64,000 nucleotides of DNA, from the NCBI GenBank assembly GCA_965199005.1, contig CBDAQK010000006.1:2480001-2544000 (forward strand), read 5' to 3'. Below, one piece after another: positions 35,336 to 43,962 of this stretch. This DNA is from LMUY01 sp965199005 (GTDB taxonomy: Bacteria; Pseudomonadota; Alphaproteobacteria; Acetobacterales; Acetobacteraceae). The stretch's first letter is position 1. Each line of letters begins with the position of its first letter. The translations under genes were made by a program, and so were the position numbers. The notes beneath the pieces were generated by a model. The model was given only the letters and a program-made list of their open reading frames with translations, was not told the origin of the DNA and made no database searches.

Positions 35336-35349
35336 GGAGATCGATAACG

Positions 35350-35598
35350 ATGTCAGGCAGCGGGAAAAACAGTCAAGCCCTCGCGTTTGTCAACGCGCTT
35401 CAGACGATTTTAGATTCTCTAACCGATGAATCAAATGTTGACGAAACATTCGAAGCCCAAACCGAATTACCTCAAAGCCCTCATTACGGAAATACCTACG
35501 AATTATTTATCGACGCCTCCAGCAAGAAATCTCTTTCATCATTGATGATTTGCATAACACTGGTCTGCGCGCTCCATCACTCTGATGACCCCAAATGA
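35350..35598 (+). CDS. Hypothetical protein, 82 aa, AT-rich islet
   Basis: No family recognised. The ATG at 35350 has a strong GGGGGAG ribosome binding site 10 bases upstream. The protein is acidic in its first half (ILDSLTDESNVDETFEAQTE) and ends with a short hydrophobic stretch containing two Cys (SSLMICITLVCALHH). Its codon usage is clearly more AT-rich than that of surrounding genes, suggesting horizontal origin or an unusual role. It overlaps a small second frame downstream. Confidence 0.5.
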   Translation: MSGSGKNSQALAFVNALQTILDSLTDESNVDETFEAQTELPQSPHYGNTYELFIDASSKKSLSSLMICITLVCALHHSDDPK

Positions 35599-35638
35599 AT
35601 CGGACGCGGTCATCACTCCCATCTGGAGGGCCAAGCCC

Positions 35639-35812
35639 ATGATGTCTGTCGTACGACTCGCTCATTGCTGCGGTGCCACCTTGATCAGTTGTGCCGAGCT
35701 GGCGGGCCGCGCCGGGTGCGTGGCCGAGGCCCAAGAACTCATCGATCTTGCCTATGCCATCTTCGCCCGTCGCATCGAAAGAATGAGGGCCCGCAGTAGC
35801 GGTCTTCCCTGA
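35639..35812 (+). CDS. Small hypothetical protein, 57 aa
   Basis: No family recognised. The ATG at 35639 has GGAGGG at 35625-35630, 8 bases upstream, which decides the start; the frame is open back to 35585. The product is a predicted helical, Cys-containing peptide (RLAHCCGATLISCAELAG) with a basic C terminus (FARRIERMRARSS). Its composition is GC-rich like the genome, unlike the 82-aa gene before it. It precedes the MFS gene by 30 bp. Confidence 0.45.
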   Translation: MMSVVRLAHCCGATLISCAELAGRAGCVAEAQELIDLAYAIFARRIERMRARSSGLP

Positions 35813-35842
35813 AGTCATTAAGCTCCGCATCCGAAGCAAGGG

Positions 35843-37069
35843 ATGCGAATGACCGCGACTTCAAACCCGTCCAACGCCATGGCCCGGCTGCACAGCCGGC
35901 GCGGCCTCGTGGTGTCGGTCTTGGGCATCACCCAAACCCTTGCATGGGCTTCTACCTATTACCTGCCGGCCGTGTTCGCCGACCCCATGTCGGCAGAGTT
36001 GCGCGTCTCCCGTACATGGTTCTTCGGCCTCTTCTCCGCGGCGCTGCTCCTATCAGGTCTCCTGGGACCCTTGGCTGGGCGCATGATCGACCGGTTTGGC
36101 GGGCGCGATGTTCTGGCTGGGACCAATATCGTGTTCGCCATCGGGCTCGTCATGCTGTCCCAGGCCTCTGGCGTCGCCGGGCTGGGGGTGGCTTGGGCAA
36201 TCATGGGAGTCGGCATGGGGTTTGGCCTGTACGAAGCCGCCTTCGCGACCGCCGCCGGCCTATGGGGGCGCGACGCCCGCAACGCCATCACCGGCATCAC
36301 CCTGTTCGCCGGCTTCGCCAGTACAGTGGGATGGCCGATCAGCACGTTCTTCATCGGCACGATCGGCTGGCGCGGCGCCTGCCTGGTATGGGCCGGCTTG
36401 CACCTGCTGGTCGGACTGCCGCTCAATCGGCTGCTGGTGCCAACGGCGCGGCCGCCGGAGGCGGAAACCGCGGCCCCGGGCGCAGACCAGGGCGTGCCCT
36501 GGACGATGATCGTGCTGGCCGCGGTGTTCGGCGCAACCTGGTTCGTGTCGACCGCGATGGCGGCCCATCTGCCCCGGCTACTGGCCGCGATGGGCGCCAC
36601 GCCGGAGGCTGCCGTGTTCGCCGCCTCCCTAGTCGGCCCCGCACAGGTTGCCGCACGGCTGATCGAATTTGGCGTGTTGCGGCGGGCCTCCCCCCTGCTC
36701 TCCGCCCGCCTGGCGACCGGGTTGCACCCGGCCGGGGCAGTGTTGCTGGCCGTGGCCGGCCCGGTCGCCGCGGTGCCGTTCGTCCTTCTGCATGGCGCCG
36801 GGAATGGGATGCTCACGATCGCACGGGGCACCCTGCCGCTCGCACTGTTCGGGCCAAACGGCTATGGCAGCCGCATCGGCATCCTGGCGGCGCCGGCCCG
36901 CATCCTCCAGGGCGGCGCACCGCTCTTGTTCGGACTGGTGCTGGATCAGGCCGGCCCGGTCTGGGCGCTGGTTCTCTCCGGCACCCTCACCGCCGCCTCA
37001 TGCGTGACGCTCCTGGCTCTGCGTCCCCGGGCCGGCAATAAATCTGGACAGCCGGGATCAGCATGGTAG
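35843..37069 (+). CDS. MFS transporter
   Basis: A 408-residue major facilitator protein with about 12 membrane segments. Features include GITQTLAWASTYYLPAVFA in helix 1 and GPLAGRMIDRFGGRDVLAG, the loop 2-3 motif. A related loop in the second half lies near the GNGMLTIARG region. The start is the ATG at 35843; the ATG at 35849 is also possible. The NTF2-like gene follows by 25 bp, suggesting co-transcription. The substrate is unknown. Confidence 0.85.
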   Translation: MRMTATSNPSNAMARLHSRRGLVVSVLGITQTLAWASTYYLPAVFADPMSAELRVSRTWFFGLFSAALLLSGLLGPLAGRMIDRFGGRDVLAGTNIVFAIGLVMLSQASGVAGLGVAWAIMGVGMGFGLYEAAFATAAGLWGRDARNAITGITLFAGFASTVGWPISTFFIGTIGWRGACLVWAGLHLLVGLPLNRLLVPTARPPEAETAAPGADQGVPWTMIVLAAVFGATWFVSTAMAAHLPRLLAAMGATPEAAVFAASLVGPAQVAARLIEFGVLRRASPLLSARLATGLHPAGAVLLAVAGPVAAVPFVLLHGAGNGMLTIARGTLPLALFGPNGYGSRIGILAAPARILQGGAPLLFGLVLDQAGPVWALVLSGTLTAASCVTLLALRPRAGNKSGQPGSAW

Positions 37070-37094
37070 CGTTTCCCATCATTAAGGATCGGCC

Positions 37095-37508
37095 ATGTCC
37101 TCGATCACCGAAACCGCGCACCGCTTCTTCGTTGCCTGTGAGGCTGGTGACGGGTGGGCGGCGTGCAGCCCCTATTGCGCACCCGGCGCCACCTTCTCCG
37201 CCCAGGCAGAGCCCTTGGAGGGGATGACGACGCTCGAGCAATATTGCAATTGGATGCAGGGGTTGATGACCGTGCTGACGGACGGTCATTACGAGCTGAA
37301 ATCCTTCGCCACCGACACCGAGCGCCACAACGTGGCGGCCTACGCCGTCTTCATCGGCACCCATCTCGCGGGCGGCCCCTGCGAGCCGACCGGCAAGACG
37401 GCACATGCGGACTACGTCTACGTCATGCAATTCGAGGGCGAGACGATCAGCCACATGACCAAGATTTGGCATTCCGGCCTGACGCTCAAGGAGCTTGGCT
37501 GGGCCTAA
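37095..37508 (+). CDS. NTF2/SnoaL-like domain protein
   Basis: A 137-residue protein with the NTF2-like layout: N-terminal helix (ETAHRFFVACEAGDGWAAC), a central patch (YCAPGATFSAQAEPLEGMTT) and C-terminal strands (HADYVYVMQFEGETISHMTKIWHS). Relatives include SnoaL-like cyclases and polyketide or steroid isomerases, but the activity cannot be assigned. AAGGA precedes the ATG by 6 bases. It lies 25 bp after the MFS gene, so the two may work together. Confidence 0.75.
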   Translation: MSSITETAHRFFVACEAGDGWAACSPYCAPGATFSAQAEPLEGMTTLEQYCNWMQGLMTVLTDGHYELKSFATDTERHNVAAYAVFIGTHLAGGPCEPTGKTAHADYVYVMQFEGETISHMTKIWHSGLTLKELGWA

Positions 37509-37578
37509 TTCCGCGTAGCCCCTGTCTCTGAACGACGCCGGAATGGCCGCTCTCGAGCCATGTAAGTGTGCAGCCGGC

Positions 37579-37695
37579 ATCGCGCTTGGGCGATGCGGGA
37601 CCAGCTAATCGCGCTCAGCCCCAGTTCGGCCGCATCGCCCCACCACGCTGACCTCGGATGTCTCAGCCGGAGGTCCCGCATCGCCCAGGCGCGAT
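37579..37695. repeat. 24-bp inverted repeat with a 69-bp spacer
   Basis: The arm at 37579-37602 (core CTTGGGCGATGCGGGACC) is repeated in inverse at 37672-37695 (core GGTCCCGCATCGCCCAGG) with one mismatch. The arms flank 69 bp with no gene. It could be a REP- or MITE-type element, a large RNA hairpin or a remnant of a mobile element. It lies between the NTF2-like gene and a membrane-protein gene. Confidence 0.7.
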
Positions 37696-37744
37696 ACGGG
37701 AAACGCAGACTTTTTCGTTGCGGTTACAACGATTGGCTCGCTGC

Positions 37745-38290
37745 ATGAGTGTCATCAACGGTCATAAATGGGCGCTCACCGCAAACCCGCGAGTTCGCAC
37801 GGCATTGTTCCTGTTCGGGGTCTCGCTCACGGGAAGCACTCTATGGTCCGTCTTTGCCGGCCCGCTTGGTTTTCTGTTGCTCATGATATCGCTGCTAATA
37901 GTCGCCGTCAGCCTGATTGCGGTCTTGTCCGGGGTCGTGTCCGCCCTGTTTGGCAGGCAATGGCGGCTATTTGGTGAGCGCCTCATCGTGCTGGTAGTCG
38001 CCGCCCCCGTTGTGGTTACCGGAACTCGGTTGGGAGACTATGTTCATCTCGCTCTCCTATATCCCTATTACCGCGAGAACATCGCTCAGACATCGAAGAG
38101 ACCAGTACGGTTTTATTGGGGCGATCAGGCCGTGAGCGTGCTCGACGGTCTCCAATTGCGAAGCTTGTTGTATGACGACACGGGCGTAACCACCGTCACG
38201 ACTACTCAGGAGCGGGACGACCAAGGACTATGCACATTCAGACAGCACCTCATGGTGAATTTTTTTATCGAGTCGCTGCATTCCTGCTGA
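37745..38290 (+). CDS. Hypothetical membrane protein, 181 aa
   Basis: No family recognised. Residues 1-100 contain about three hydrophobic segments (TALFLFGVSLTGSTLWSVFA, GFLLLMISLLIVAVSLIAVL, LIVLVVAAPVVVTG), followed by a soluble C-terminal domain (about 100-181) with YWGDQAVSVLDGLQLRSLLY. The start is the ATG at 37745; homology cannot decide it. Composition is less GC-rich than its neighbours. It is convergent with the alpha/beta hydrolase gene, with 16 bp between the ends. Confidence 0.6.
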   Translation: MSVINGHKWALTANPRVRTALFLFGVSLTGSTLWSVFAGPLGFLLLMISLLIVAVSLIAVLSGVVSALFGRQWRLFGERLIVLVVAAPVVVTGTRLGDYVHLALLYPYYRENIAQTSKRPVRFYWGDQAVSVLDGLQLRSLLYDDTGVTTVTTTQERDDQGLCTFRQHLMVNFFIESLHSC

Positions 38291-38306
38291 GTTGTCTCGC
38301 CATCAC

Positions 38307-38996
38307 TCAGAGACAGTCTCTGAGCCAATCAAGAATCAAACTCGCCAGTTCACGGGGCGCTTCGATCGGGATCATGTGACCGGATCCCCCCACGACCCGC
38401 ATCGTCGCACCTGGAATAGCCCGCGTCAGTTCCTCCGCCTCCTCCAGGCTGCGGAGCGCGTCCTGCGCGGCGGCGATGACGAGGGTGGGGCAACGGATGT
38501 AATCCAGGCCGTCACGCTCGTCCCGGCGCTGTAGCGCAGATTGCCGGATGAACGCCGCCCCACCCAAGCGGTTACCCATCGCATGCACACGCTCGATCAG
38601 GGCGGTGTCTGCCGCGCGGCTGGGATGGAACGCCCTCGCGATCGCCGTGCGGCTCACCCCCGCAAACGCGCCATTCGCGATCCGCTTGGCGGCCGCGGTT
38701 TTGCGGCTGACGCGGGCCGGCGTATCGGCGCGGGCCGAGGTGGCGACGAGCACGAGCGCACTCACCCGGTCCGGCGCAAGGCGGACAATCTCCCGCGCGA
38801 TATAGCCCCCCATGGAAAACCCAACCAGGACGAAGCTTGCGGGAGCGCTGGCGAGCACGTGCCGTGCCATGCCCGCGATCGAATCATCCTGGCTCAGATC
38901 GCCAAAGACGATCGGCCCGGCAGGCTGCAGCAATGGCACCATCTCGACCCACAACCCGGCGTCGAGCATGAAGCCCGGAAGCAGGACGATGGCCAT
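38307..38996 (-). CDS. Alpha/beta hydrolase
   Basis: A 229-residue serine hydrolase. The nucleophile elbow is GFSMG at 59-63 (Ser61) in VLVGFSMGGYIAREIV; an Asp of the catalytic set lies in CPTLVIAAAQDALRS and the His in VVGGSGHMIPIEAP. The start is the ATG at 38996, overlapping the GST stop by one base (TAATG), so the two genes are coupled. The substrate is unknown: an ester or lactone hydrolase rather than a lipase, given the small size. Confidence 0.85.
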   Translation of the reverse strand: MAIVLLPGFMLDAGLWVEMVPLLQPAGPIVFGDLSQDDSIAGMARHVLASAPASFVLVGFSMGGYIAREIVRLAPDRVSALVLVATSARADTPARVSRKTAAAKRIANGAFAGVSRTAIARAFHPSRAADTALIERVHAMGNRLGGAAFIRQSALQRRDERDGLDYIRCPTLVIAAAQDALRSLEEAEELTRAIPGATMRVVGGSGHMIPIEAPRELASLILDWLRDCL

Positions 38997-39634
38997 TACG
39001 CGGCGGGTTTGGCCTGCGCCTTCGCGAGTTCGGCGTCCTTCTCCGCAGCCCGGCGCATCGAGGGCCGGGCCGTGATACGCTCGATGTAGGCTTGGATCAC
39101 CGGGAGGAGGGGCACCAGTTTGAATTTGGTGGTCCATCCCAGGGCGCCGCCCCAAAGGATGTCGGCGGCGGAGAAGGTCTCCCCCAGCAGGTACGGTCCC
39201 GGGGTGAGGCCGGCCGTCACGAAGTCGATCACCTCTTCATACGTGCCATAGGGGCTCATCGCGCGCAGGCCGGGCTCGTAACCACGGAACTTGTCGACGA
39301 GGGCCGGCTCGAACGCAGCGGCGTAGAATACCATCCAGCGAAGATACGGCCCGCGCAACGCCTCATGCACCGCGGGCGCCAACCCGGCGGCGGGAAACAA
39401 ATCGGCCAGATGCAGGAAAATCGCCACCTGCTCCGTGACGATGGCCGACCCGTCCTGCAAGGTCGGCACCTTGCCCAGCGGGTTGAGCGCCAAGTATTCG
39501 GGGCTGCGGTTCTCTCCCTTGCCCCGGTCCAGCACCTTCAGCGTGTAGGGCGCGCCCAACTCCTCCAGCAGCGCGAGCACGCCGCTGGACCGGGTCTGCG
39601 GGGCATGGAACAGGGTGATGGGGCGTCCGGTCAT
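38996..39634 (-). CDS. Glutathione S-transferase family protein
   Basis: A 212-residue two-domain GST. The thioredoxin-like domain (about 1-80) contains FHAPQTRSSGVLALLEELGAPYT, NPLGKVPTLQDGS and VTEQVAIFLHLAD; the helical C-terminal domain includes GETFSAADILWGGALGW. The segment S-S-G replaces the Cys of thioredoxins, so a Ser-type active site is likely. The start is the ATG at 39634. It is the first gene of a two-gene unit with the alpha/beta hydrolase, consistent with detoxification of an electrophile. Confidence 0.87.
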   Translation of the reverse strand: MTGRPITLFHAPQTRSSGVLALLEELGAPYTLKVLDRGKGENRSPEYLALNPLGKVPTLQDGSAIVTEQVAIFLHLADLFPAAGLAPAVHEALRGPYLRWMVFYAAAFEPALVDKFRGYEPGLRAMSPYGTYEEVIDFVTAGLTPGPYLLGETFSAADILWGGALGWTTKFKLVPLLPVIQAYIERITARPSMRRAAEKDAELAKAQAKPAA

Positions 39635-39771
39635 TGATCCCTCCGATATCGGCACCATTCTGCCAGGCTCTGAAGGCGGCGACGAGTCCACCCGGCCGCG
39701 CATAGCTGCCCCTCATTGCTGCACGGGCCGGATCGATGCCAGATGCCCTACGACCCTACAGGGAGGATGTG

Positions 39772-41193
39772 ATGCCTGATTTGCCGATGCCGTCCGCCTT
39801 CGTCACCGACTTGCTTGCGCTTTTGGGTCCACGCGGGCTGCTGACGGACACGACCGACGTCGAGGCGGCCGGACAGGATTGGCGCAGGTTGTACAATCAT
39901 CCCCCCTTGGCCGTACTGCGCCCCGCCGATACGGCGCAACTCGCAGCGGCCGTCCGCATCTGCATCGCCCATGGCATTGCCATGGTCCCCCAGGGTGGCA
40001 ACACCAGCATGGTGGGCGGCGGCGTTCCCAGCGGGGCGGGCCAGGTGGTGGTGAGCCTGTCGCGGATGGCCCGAATTCGTGCCGTCGACCCGGTGGACAT
40101 GACGATGACGGTCGATGCGGGCGTGACGCTGAAGGCCGCGCAGGATGCCGCCGCGGCGGCGGAATGTCTGCTGCCATTGTCGATCTCGTCGGAGGGGACA
40201 GCCCAAATCGGCGGCGTGCTCGCCACCAATGCTGGCGGCAACAATACCGTCCGCTACGGCAATGCGCGCGACCTGGTGCTGGGGCTGGAGGCGGTCATGC
40301 CCGATGGCACCGTCTGGAACGGCCTGCGCCGCCTGCGCAAAGACAATACCGGCTATTGCCTGCGCCAGCTTCTGGTCGGGGCAGAGGGAACGCTGGGGAT
40401 CATCACAGCCGCCGTGCTGAAACTGGCACCGGCCTTGCGGCAGCGGGAGGTCGCCCTGTGCGCGCTGCCCTCGACGGAGGCGGCACTGGCGCTGTTCGCA
40501 CGCTTCCAGCGGCATGACCCGGCGGCCCTGCAGGCGTTCGAATATATGGGCGCCGCCGGGATGGCGCTGGTGATGCGCCACATCCCGGGCGCCGTGCTGC
40601 CGATCGCCCCGGCTCCGCACTATGCATTGGTGGATTTGGCCACGGCGCGTGACGGCACGGATTTGCGCCAGGTATTGGAGACGGTGCTGGAAACCGCGCT
40701 GGAGGACGGCACGGTGACCGACGCCGCCATCGCCGCCAGCGACGCCCAGCGCCTGGCGATTTGGAAACTCCGCGAAGAACATGCGGAAGCGCAGAAGCGT
40801 GAGGGCGCCTCCGTGAAGAACGACGTCTCCGTACCCGTGTCCCGCGTGCCCGAGTTGCTGCGCCGGGGCGAGGCGGCTGTGGCGGCGCTGATGCCGGGTA
40901 TACGGTGCGTCGCCTTCGGCCATATCGGCGACGGCAACATCCACTTCAACTTCGAACAACCCGTGGACATGGATGGCGCCGCCTTCCTCGCCCGCGACCA
41001 CGAGATCATGGACGCGGTGGGCGGGATCGTGCGCGACCTGGACGGCTCGTTCTCCGCTGAACACGGGGTGGGGCAGCTCAAGCCCTATATGATGCCCGAG
41101 TGGCGTGGCGGGGTGGAGCTGGAGGCGATGCGCCGGATCAAGGCCGCGTTCGACCCTGGCGCCCTCATGAACCCCGGCAAGGTCCTGCCGTGA
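39772..41193 (+). CDS. FAD-linked oxidase, D-2-hydroxyacid dehydrogenase type (GlcD/D2HGDH-like)
   Basis: A 473-residue flavoprotein of the vanillyl-alcohol oxidase fold. FAD-binding motifs are PQGGNTSMVGGGVPSGAGQ and TNAGGNNTVRYGNARDLVLG; the C-terminal half carries FGHIGDGNIHFNF with the metal-ligand His residues and AEHGVGQLK. Such enzymes oxidise D-lactate, glycolate or D-2-hydroxyglutarate. The start is the ATG at 39772, preceded by GGGAGG; a longer frame from 39736 lacks support. The stop overlaps the start of the drug transporter by 4 bp. Confidence 0.9.
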   Translation: MPDLPMPSAFVTDLLALLGPRGLLTDTTDVEAAGQDWRRLYNHPPLAVLRPADTAQLAAAVRICIAHGIAMVPQGGNTSMVGGGVPSGAGQVVVSLSRMARIRAVDPVDMTMTVDAGVTLKAAQDAAAAAECLLPLSISSEGTAQIGGVLATNAGGNNTVRYGNARDLVLGLEAVMPDGTVWNGLRRLRKDNTGYCLRQLLVGAEGTLGIITAAVLKLAPALRQREVALCALPSTEAALALFARFQRHDPAALQAFEYMGAAGMALVMRHIPGAVLPIAPAPHYALVDLATARDGTDLRQVLETVLETALEDGTVTDAAIAASDAQRLAIWKLREEHAEAQKREGASVKNDVSVPVSRVPELLRRGEAAVAALMPGIRCVAFGHIGDGNIHFNFEQPVDMDGAAFLARDHEIMDAVGGIVRDLDGSFSAEHGVGQLKPYMMPEWRGGVELEAMRRIKAAFDPGALMNPGKVLP

Positions 41194-42704
41194 CGGCAGC
41201 GCCGCCCTCGCGCGCCCTTCCGCTGGAATCCAAGCTCTCGTCTACCCTGCCGGCGGGAGCGGAGGAGGAGCCGCCGGATCCCAAGCGGTGGGCCGCGCTG
41301 GCCGTGCTGTTGACGGGGGCGTTCCTGCCAGCGTTCGACTTCTTCGTGGTCAACGTCGCGTTGCCGGTCATGCATACGGAGCTGGGCGCGCAGCCGGCCG
41401 ATTTGGAGTTGGTGGTTGCCGGCTACGGGCTGGCCTTCGCCGTGCTGCTGGTCACTGGCGGCCGGCTGGGCGATTTGTACGGGCGCAAGCGCCTGTTCAT
41501 GCTTGGCATGGTCGGGTTCACATTTGCCTCGGCGCTGTGCGGGCTGGCGACGAGCCCGGGCGTGCTGATCGCGGCGCGGGTGCTCCAGGGCCTGACCGCC
41601 GCCGCGATGAACCCGCAAGTGCTGGCCATGATCCGCGTGACCTTCCCCCCTGGCGAGCGGGCGCGGGCCATCGGGTTTTTCGGAACAACGCTGGGCGCCG
41701 CCTCGATCGCAGCGCAGTTGGTGGGTGGCGTCCTCATTCAGGCCGATATCGCCGGGCTGAGTTGGCGGCCGATTTTCCTCGTCAACGTTCCCGTGGGCGC
41801 GGTCGCATTGGTGTTCGCCGCCCGCACCCTGCGGGAGTCGCGGGCTGCGGGCCGTCCGACGCTCGACTTCGGCGGCATCGCGCTGGCGACGCTCACGGTA
41901 ATGCTGCTGGTCTACCCACTCGTCGAGGGTCAACCGCTGGGCTGGCCACTCTGGACGGCCCTGTGCTTGCTCGCGTCCGGGCCGGCGCTTCTTGTCTTCG
42001 TGGGTTATGAGTGGCTGGTGCAGAGCCGGGGACGGTCTCCGCTGGTGAATTTGCGGTTGTTCCGTGACCCGGGCTTCTCGCTGGGGCTGGTCATGGCCAT
42101 GACGTTCTTTTCCGGCCTCGCGGCGTTCTTCATGGGGCTGACGATCTTTTTGCAGCAGGGGCTCGGCTACGGCCCGTTTGCATGCGGACTGATCTTCGTC
42201 GCCTTCGGCATCGGGTTCGTCGGCTCCTCGCTGGGCTCCTCTCAGCTCTCGCGGCGAATCGGGCCGCTCACCATCAGCGCCGGCACGGTGCTCCAGGGCG
42301 CCGCATTGATGGCGATCGTGACGATGGCACGCGCTGCGCAGGGCGGCCCGATCAACATGTTCGTGCTATGGCCCGTTTTGGTCGTCTACGGCATCGGCCA
42401 GGGCTTGGCGCTCCCCACGCTCGTCGCCTGCGTCGTCGGCAGCAGCCGCATTCCCCCGCAGGAGGCCGGGGCTGCCTCGGGCGTGTTCACCATGGTGCAA
42501 CAGGTGGGCTTCGCGCTGGGGATCGCCGTGATCATGGGGCTGTTTTTCAGCGTGCTCGGCGGCGGCGCGGCCCGCGCGGATTACGAGCGGGCCTTGTCGG
42601 TTGCGCTGAGTTGCAATGCCGGGCTGATGCTGCTGACCTGCGTCCTGGCATTCCTCCTCCCCAGGCGGCCACCGACGCCAGGGGTCGTTGTTCACGTGGA
42701 ATAG
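41190..42704 (+). CDS. MFS drug transporter, DHA2 (EmrB/QacA) type
   Basis: A 504-residue protein with about 14 membrane helices. Helix 1 has the signature FLPAFDFFVVNVALPVM, the loop 2-3 motif is GGRLGDLYGRKRLFMLGM, and motif C-type residues lie in ARVLQGLTAAAMNPQVLAMI. The start is GTG at 41190, overlapping the preceding dehydrogenase stop (GTGA). A cytoplasmic N terminus of about 30 residues is Pro/Glu-rich. The drug or metabolite exported is unknown; the coupling to a hydroxyacid dehydrogenase may be chance. Confidence 0.88.
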   Translation: MTAAPPSRALPLESKLSSTLPAGAEEEPPDPKRWAALAVLLTGAFLPAFDFFVVNVALPVMHTELGAQPADLELVVAGYGLAFAVLLVTGGRLGDLYGRKRLFMLGMVGFTFASALCGLATSPGVLIAARVLQGLTAAAMNPQVLAMIRVTFPPGERARAIGFFGTTLGAASIAAQLVGGVLIQADIAGLSWRPIFLVNVPVGAVALVFAARTLRESRAAGRPTLDFGGIALATLTVMLLVYPLVEGQPLGWPLWTALCLLASGPALLVFVGYEWLVQSRGRSPLVNLRLFRDPGFSLGLVMAMTFFSGLAAFFMGLTIFLQQGLGYGPFACGLIFVAFGIGFVGSSLGSSQLSRRIGPLTISAGTVLQGAALMAIVTMARAAQGGPINMFVLWPVLVVYGIGQGLALPTLVACVVGSSRIPPQEAGAASGVFTMVQQVGFALGIAVIMGLFFSVLGGGAARADYERALSVALSCNAGLMLLTCVLAFLLPRRPPTPGVVVHVE

Positions 42705-42789
42705 GGGCCGTCTTCCCGGCAACACACGTACACCGGAATGTTACTCAAGCGATGTCGTGGCTTTTAACGACCGGGGTTGGGAGGCTAAG

Positions 42790-43962
42790 GTGCCGCGCCC
42801 TCATCAGGACAACCGCCCCTCCGCCATGCCGCGCCCCGTCGCAACCCGCATAGATCGCTACGTTTTTCGCCAGTTGCTCACCGCTTTGCTGGCGGCGACC
42901 TGCGCGCTCGTGGCGTTGATCTGGCTCACCCAATCGCTCCGGTTCGTCGAATTGGTGGTCAACCGCGGATTGTCGCTCTGGGTCTTCCTGCAGCTCACCG
43001 GGCTGCTGATCCCGAATTTCGTGGCCGTTATCCTGCCGATCACGACCTTCGTGGTGGTGCTGTTCGTCTACAGCCGGCTGGCAGGCGACCGGGAGCTGAC
43101 GGTGATGCGTGCGGCCGGCATGTCCCCCTTGGCCCTGTCCCGCCCTGCGATCGCGCTGGTGCTGGTCTCGGTCGTCGCCTGCTACATCCTCAACCTGGCC
43201 GTCGTGCCCAGCAGCTATGCGGCGTTCCGCGAATACCAGTTCGAAATCCGCAACCGCATCGCGGCCTTCCTGCTGCAGGAAGGGGTGTTCACCGCGATTT
43301 CCGACGACCTGACCGTCTATGTGCGCTCGCGCGACGTCGATGGCACGCTGCGCGGCATCCTGGTCGAGGATTCGCGGGAAAAGAACAGCCGCTCCACCAT
43401 CCTGGCCGAACGGGGACGGCTGATAGAAGGCCCATCCGGCCCGGCGGTGCTCCTGATCAACGGATCACGGGAGGAAGTCGACAAGGTCACCGGACGGCTC
43501 AACGTATTGACTTTCCAGCAAAACTCGGTTGACCTCACCCAGAACGTCAAGGGCGACGACGTGCGCTACCGTGACGTCAACGAGATGTCGATGGACGAGC
43601 TGACGCACCCGGAAACCAGCGCGTTGAATGCTCGCGACGCTGGCAAATTCTTTGTGGAGGCGGCCCGGCGGCTGTCCGCGCCGCTGACGGCGGCGTCGTT
43701 TGCCATGGTCGCGCTGCTGTCGGTCCTGACGGGCACATTCCGGCGCCATGGCAACATGATGCGGCCACTCAGTGCCGTGCTTTGCGTGGTGGCGCTGCTC
43801 GCCCTGCAACTGGGGGTCGCGAACCTTGCCGCCCGGTCGACAGCGCTGTTGCCCCTCGTATGGGCCGTCGCCGCCGGGCCGGGACTGGTCTGCGCCTGGT
43901 TGCTGTTCGGCCCGCAGCTTGGTTCGTTCAGCGCTCATCCGAGATTGGCCCAGACCGGATGA
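42790..43962 (+). CDS. lptF: LPS export permease LptF
   Basis: A 390-residue inner-membrane component of the LptB2FG exporter that pulls lipopolysaccharide out of the membrane. The N-terminal RIDRYVFRQLLTALLAATCA begins the first of six helices; RELTVMRAAGMSPLALS is the coupling-helix region contacting LptB; a periplasmic jellyroll domain (about 130-280) follows. I chose GTG at 42790 because GGGAGG sits 5 bases upstream; an ATG at 42826 (MPRPV) is the alternative. The stop overlaps lptG (ATGA). Confidence 0.92.
   Translation: MPRPHQDNRPSAMPRPVATRIDRYVFRQLLTALLAATCALVALIWLTQSLRFVELVVNRGLSLWVFLQLTGLLIPNFVAVILPITTFVVVLFVYSRLAGDRELTVMRAAGMSPLALSRPAIALVLVSVVACYILNLAVVPSSYAAFREYQFEIRNRIAAFLLQEGVFTAISDDLTVYVRSRDVDGTLRGILVEDSREKNSRSTILAERGRLIEGPSGPAVLLINGSREEVDKVTGRLNVLTFQQNSVDLTQNVKGDDVRYRDVNEMSMDELTHPETSALNARDAGKFFVEAARRLSAPLTAASFAMVALLSVLTGTFRRHGNMMRPLSAVLCVVALLALQLGVANLAARSTALLPLVWAVAAGPGLVCAWLLFGPQLGSFSAHPRLAQTG

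Larger units (their letters stand above)
35049..35349. other. AT-rich intergenic islet with hairpins and a DnaA-box-like site
   Basis: About 300 bp of strikingly AT-rich DNA in a GC-rich genome. It contains a possible promoter (TTGAAC at 35105 and TATCAA at 35128, 17-bp spacing), a perfect 7-bp hairpin at 35277-35293, a TGTGGATAA 9-mer at 35290-35298, and a second hairpin at 35319-35335 running into the ribosome binding site of the following small gene. A TTGGCACG element at 35161 resembles the -24 half of a sigma-54 promoter, but the -12 half is poor. Confidence 0.6.

Noticed and set aside
35049..35349. Chromosomal replication origin
   Set aside because: Only one consensus DnaA box is visible and the neighbouring genes are not typical origin markers; kept only as a lead.
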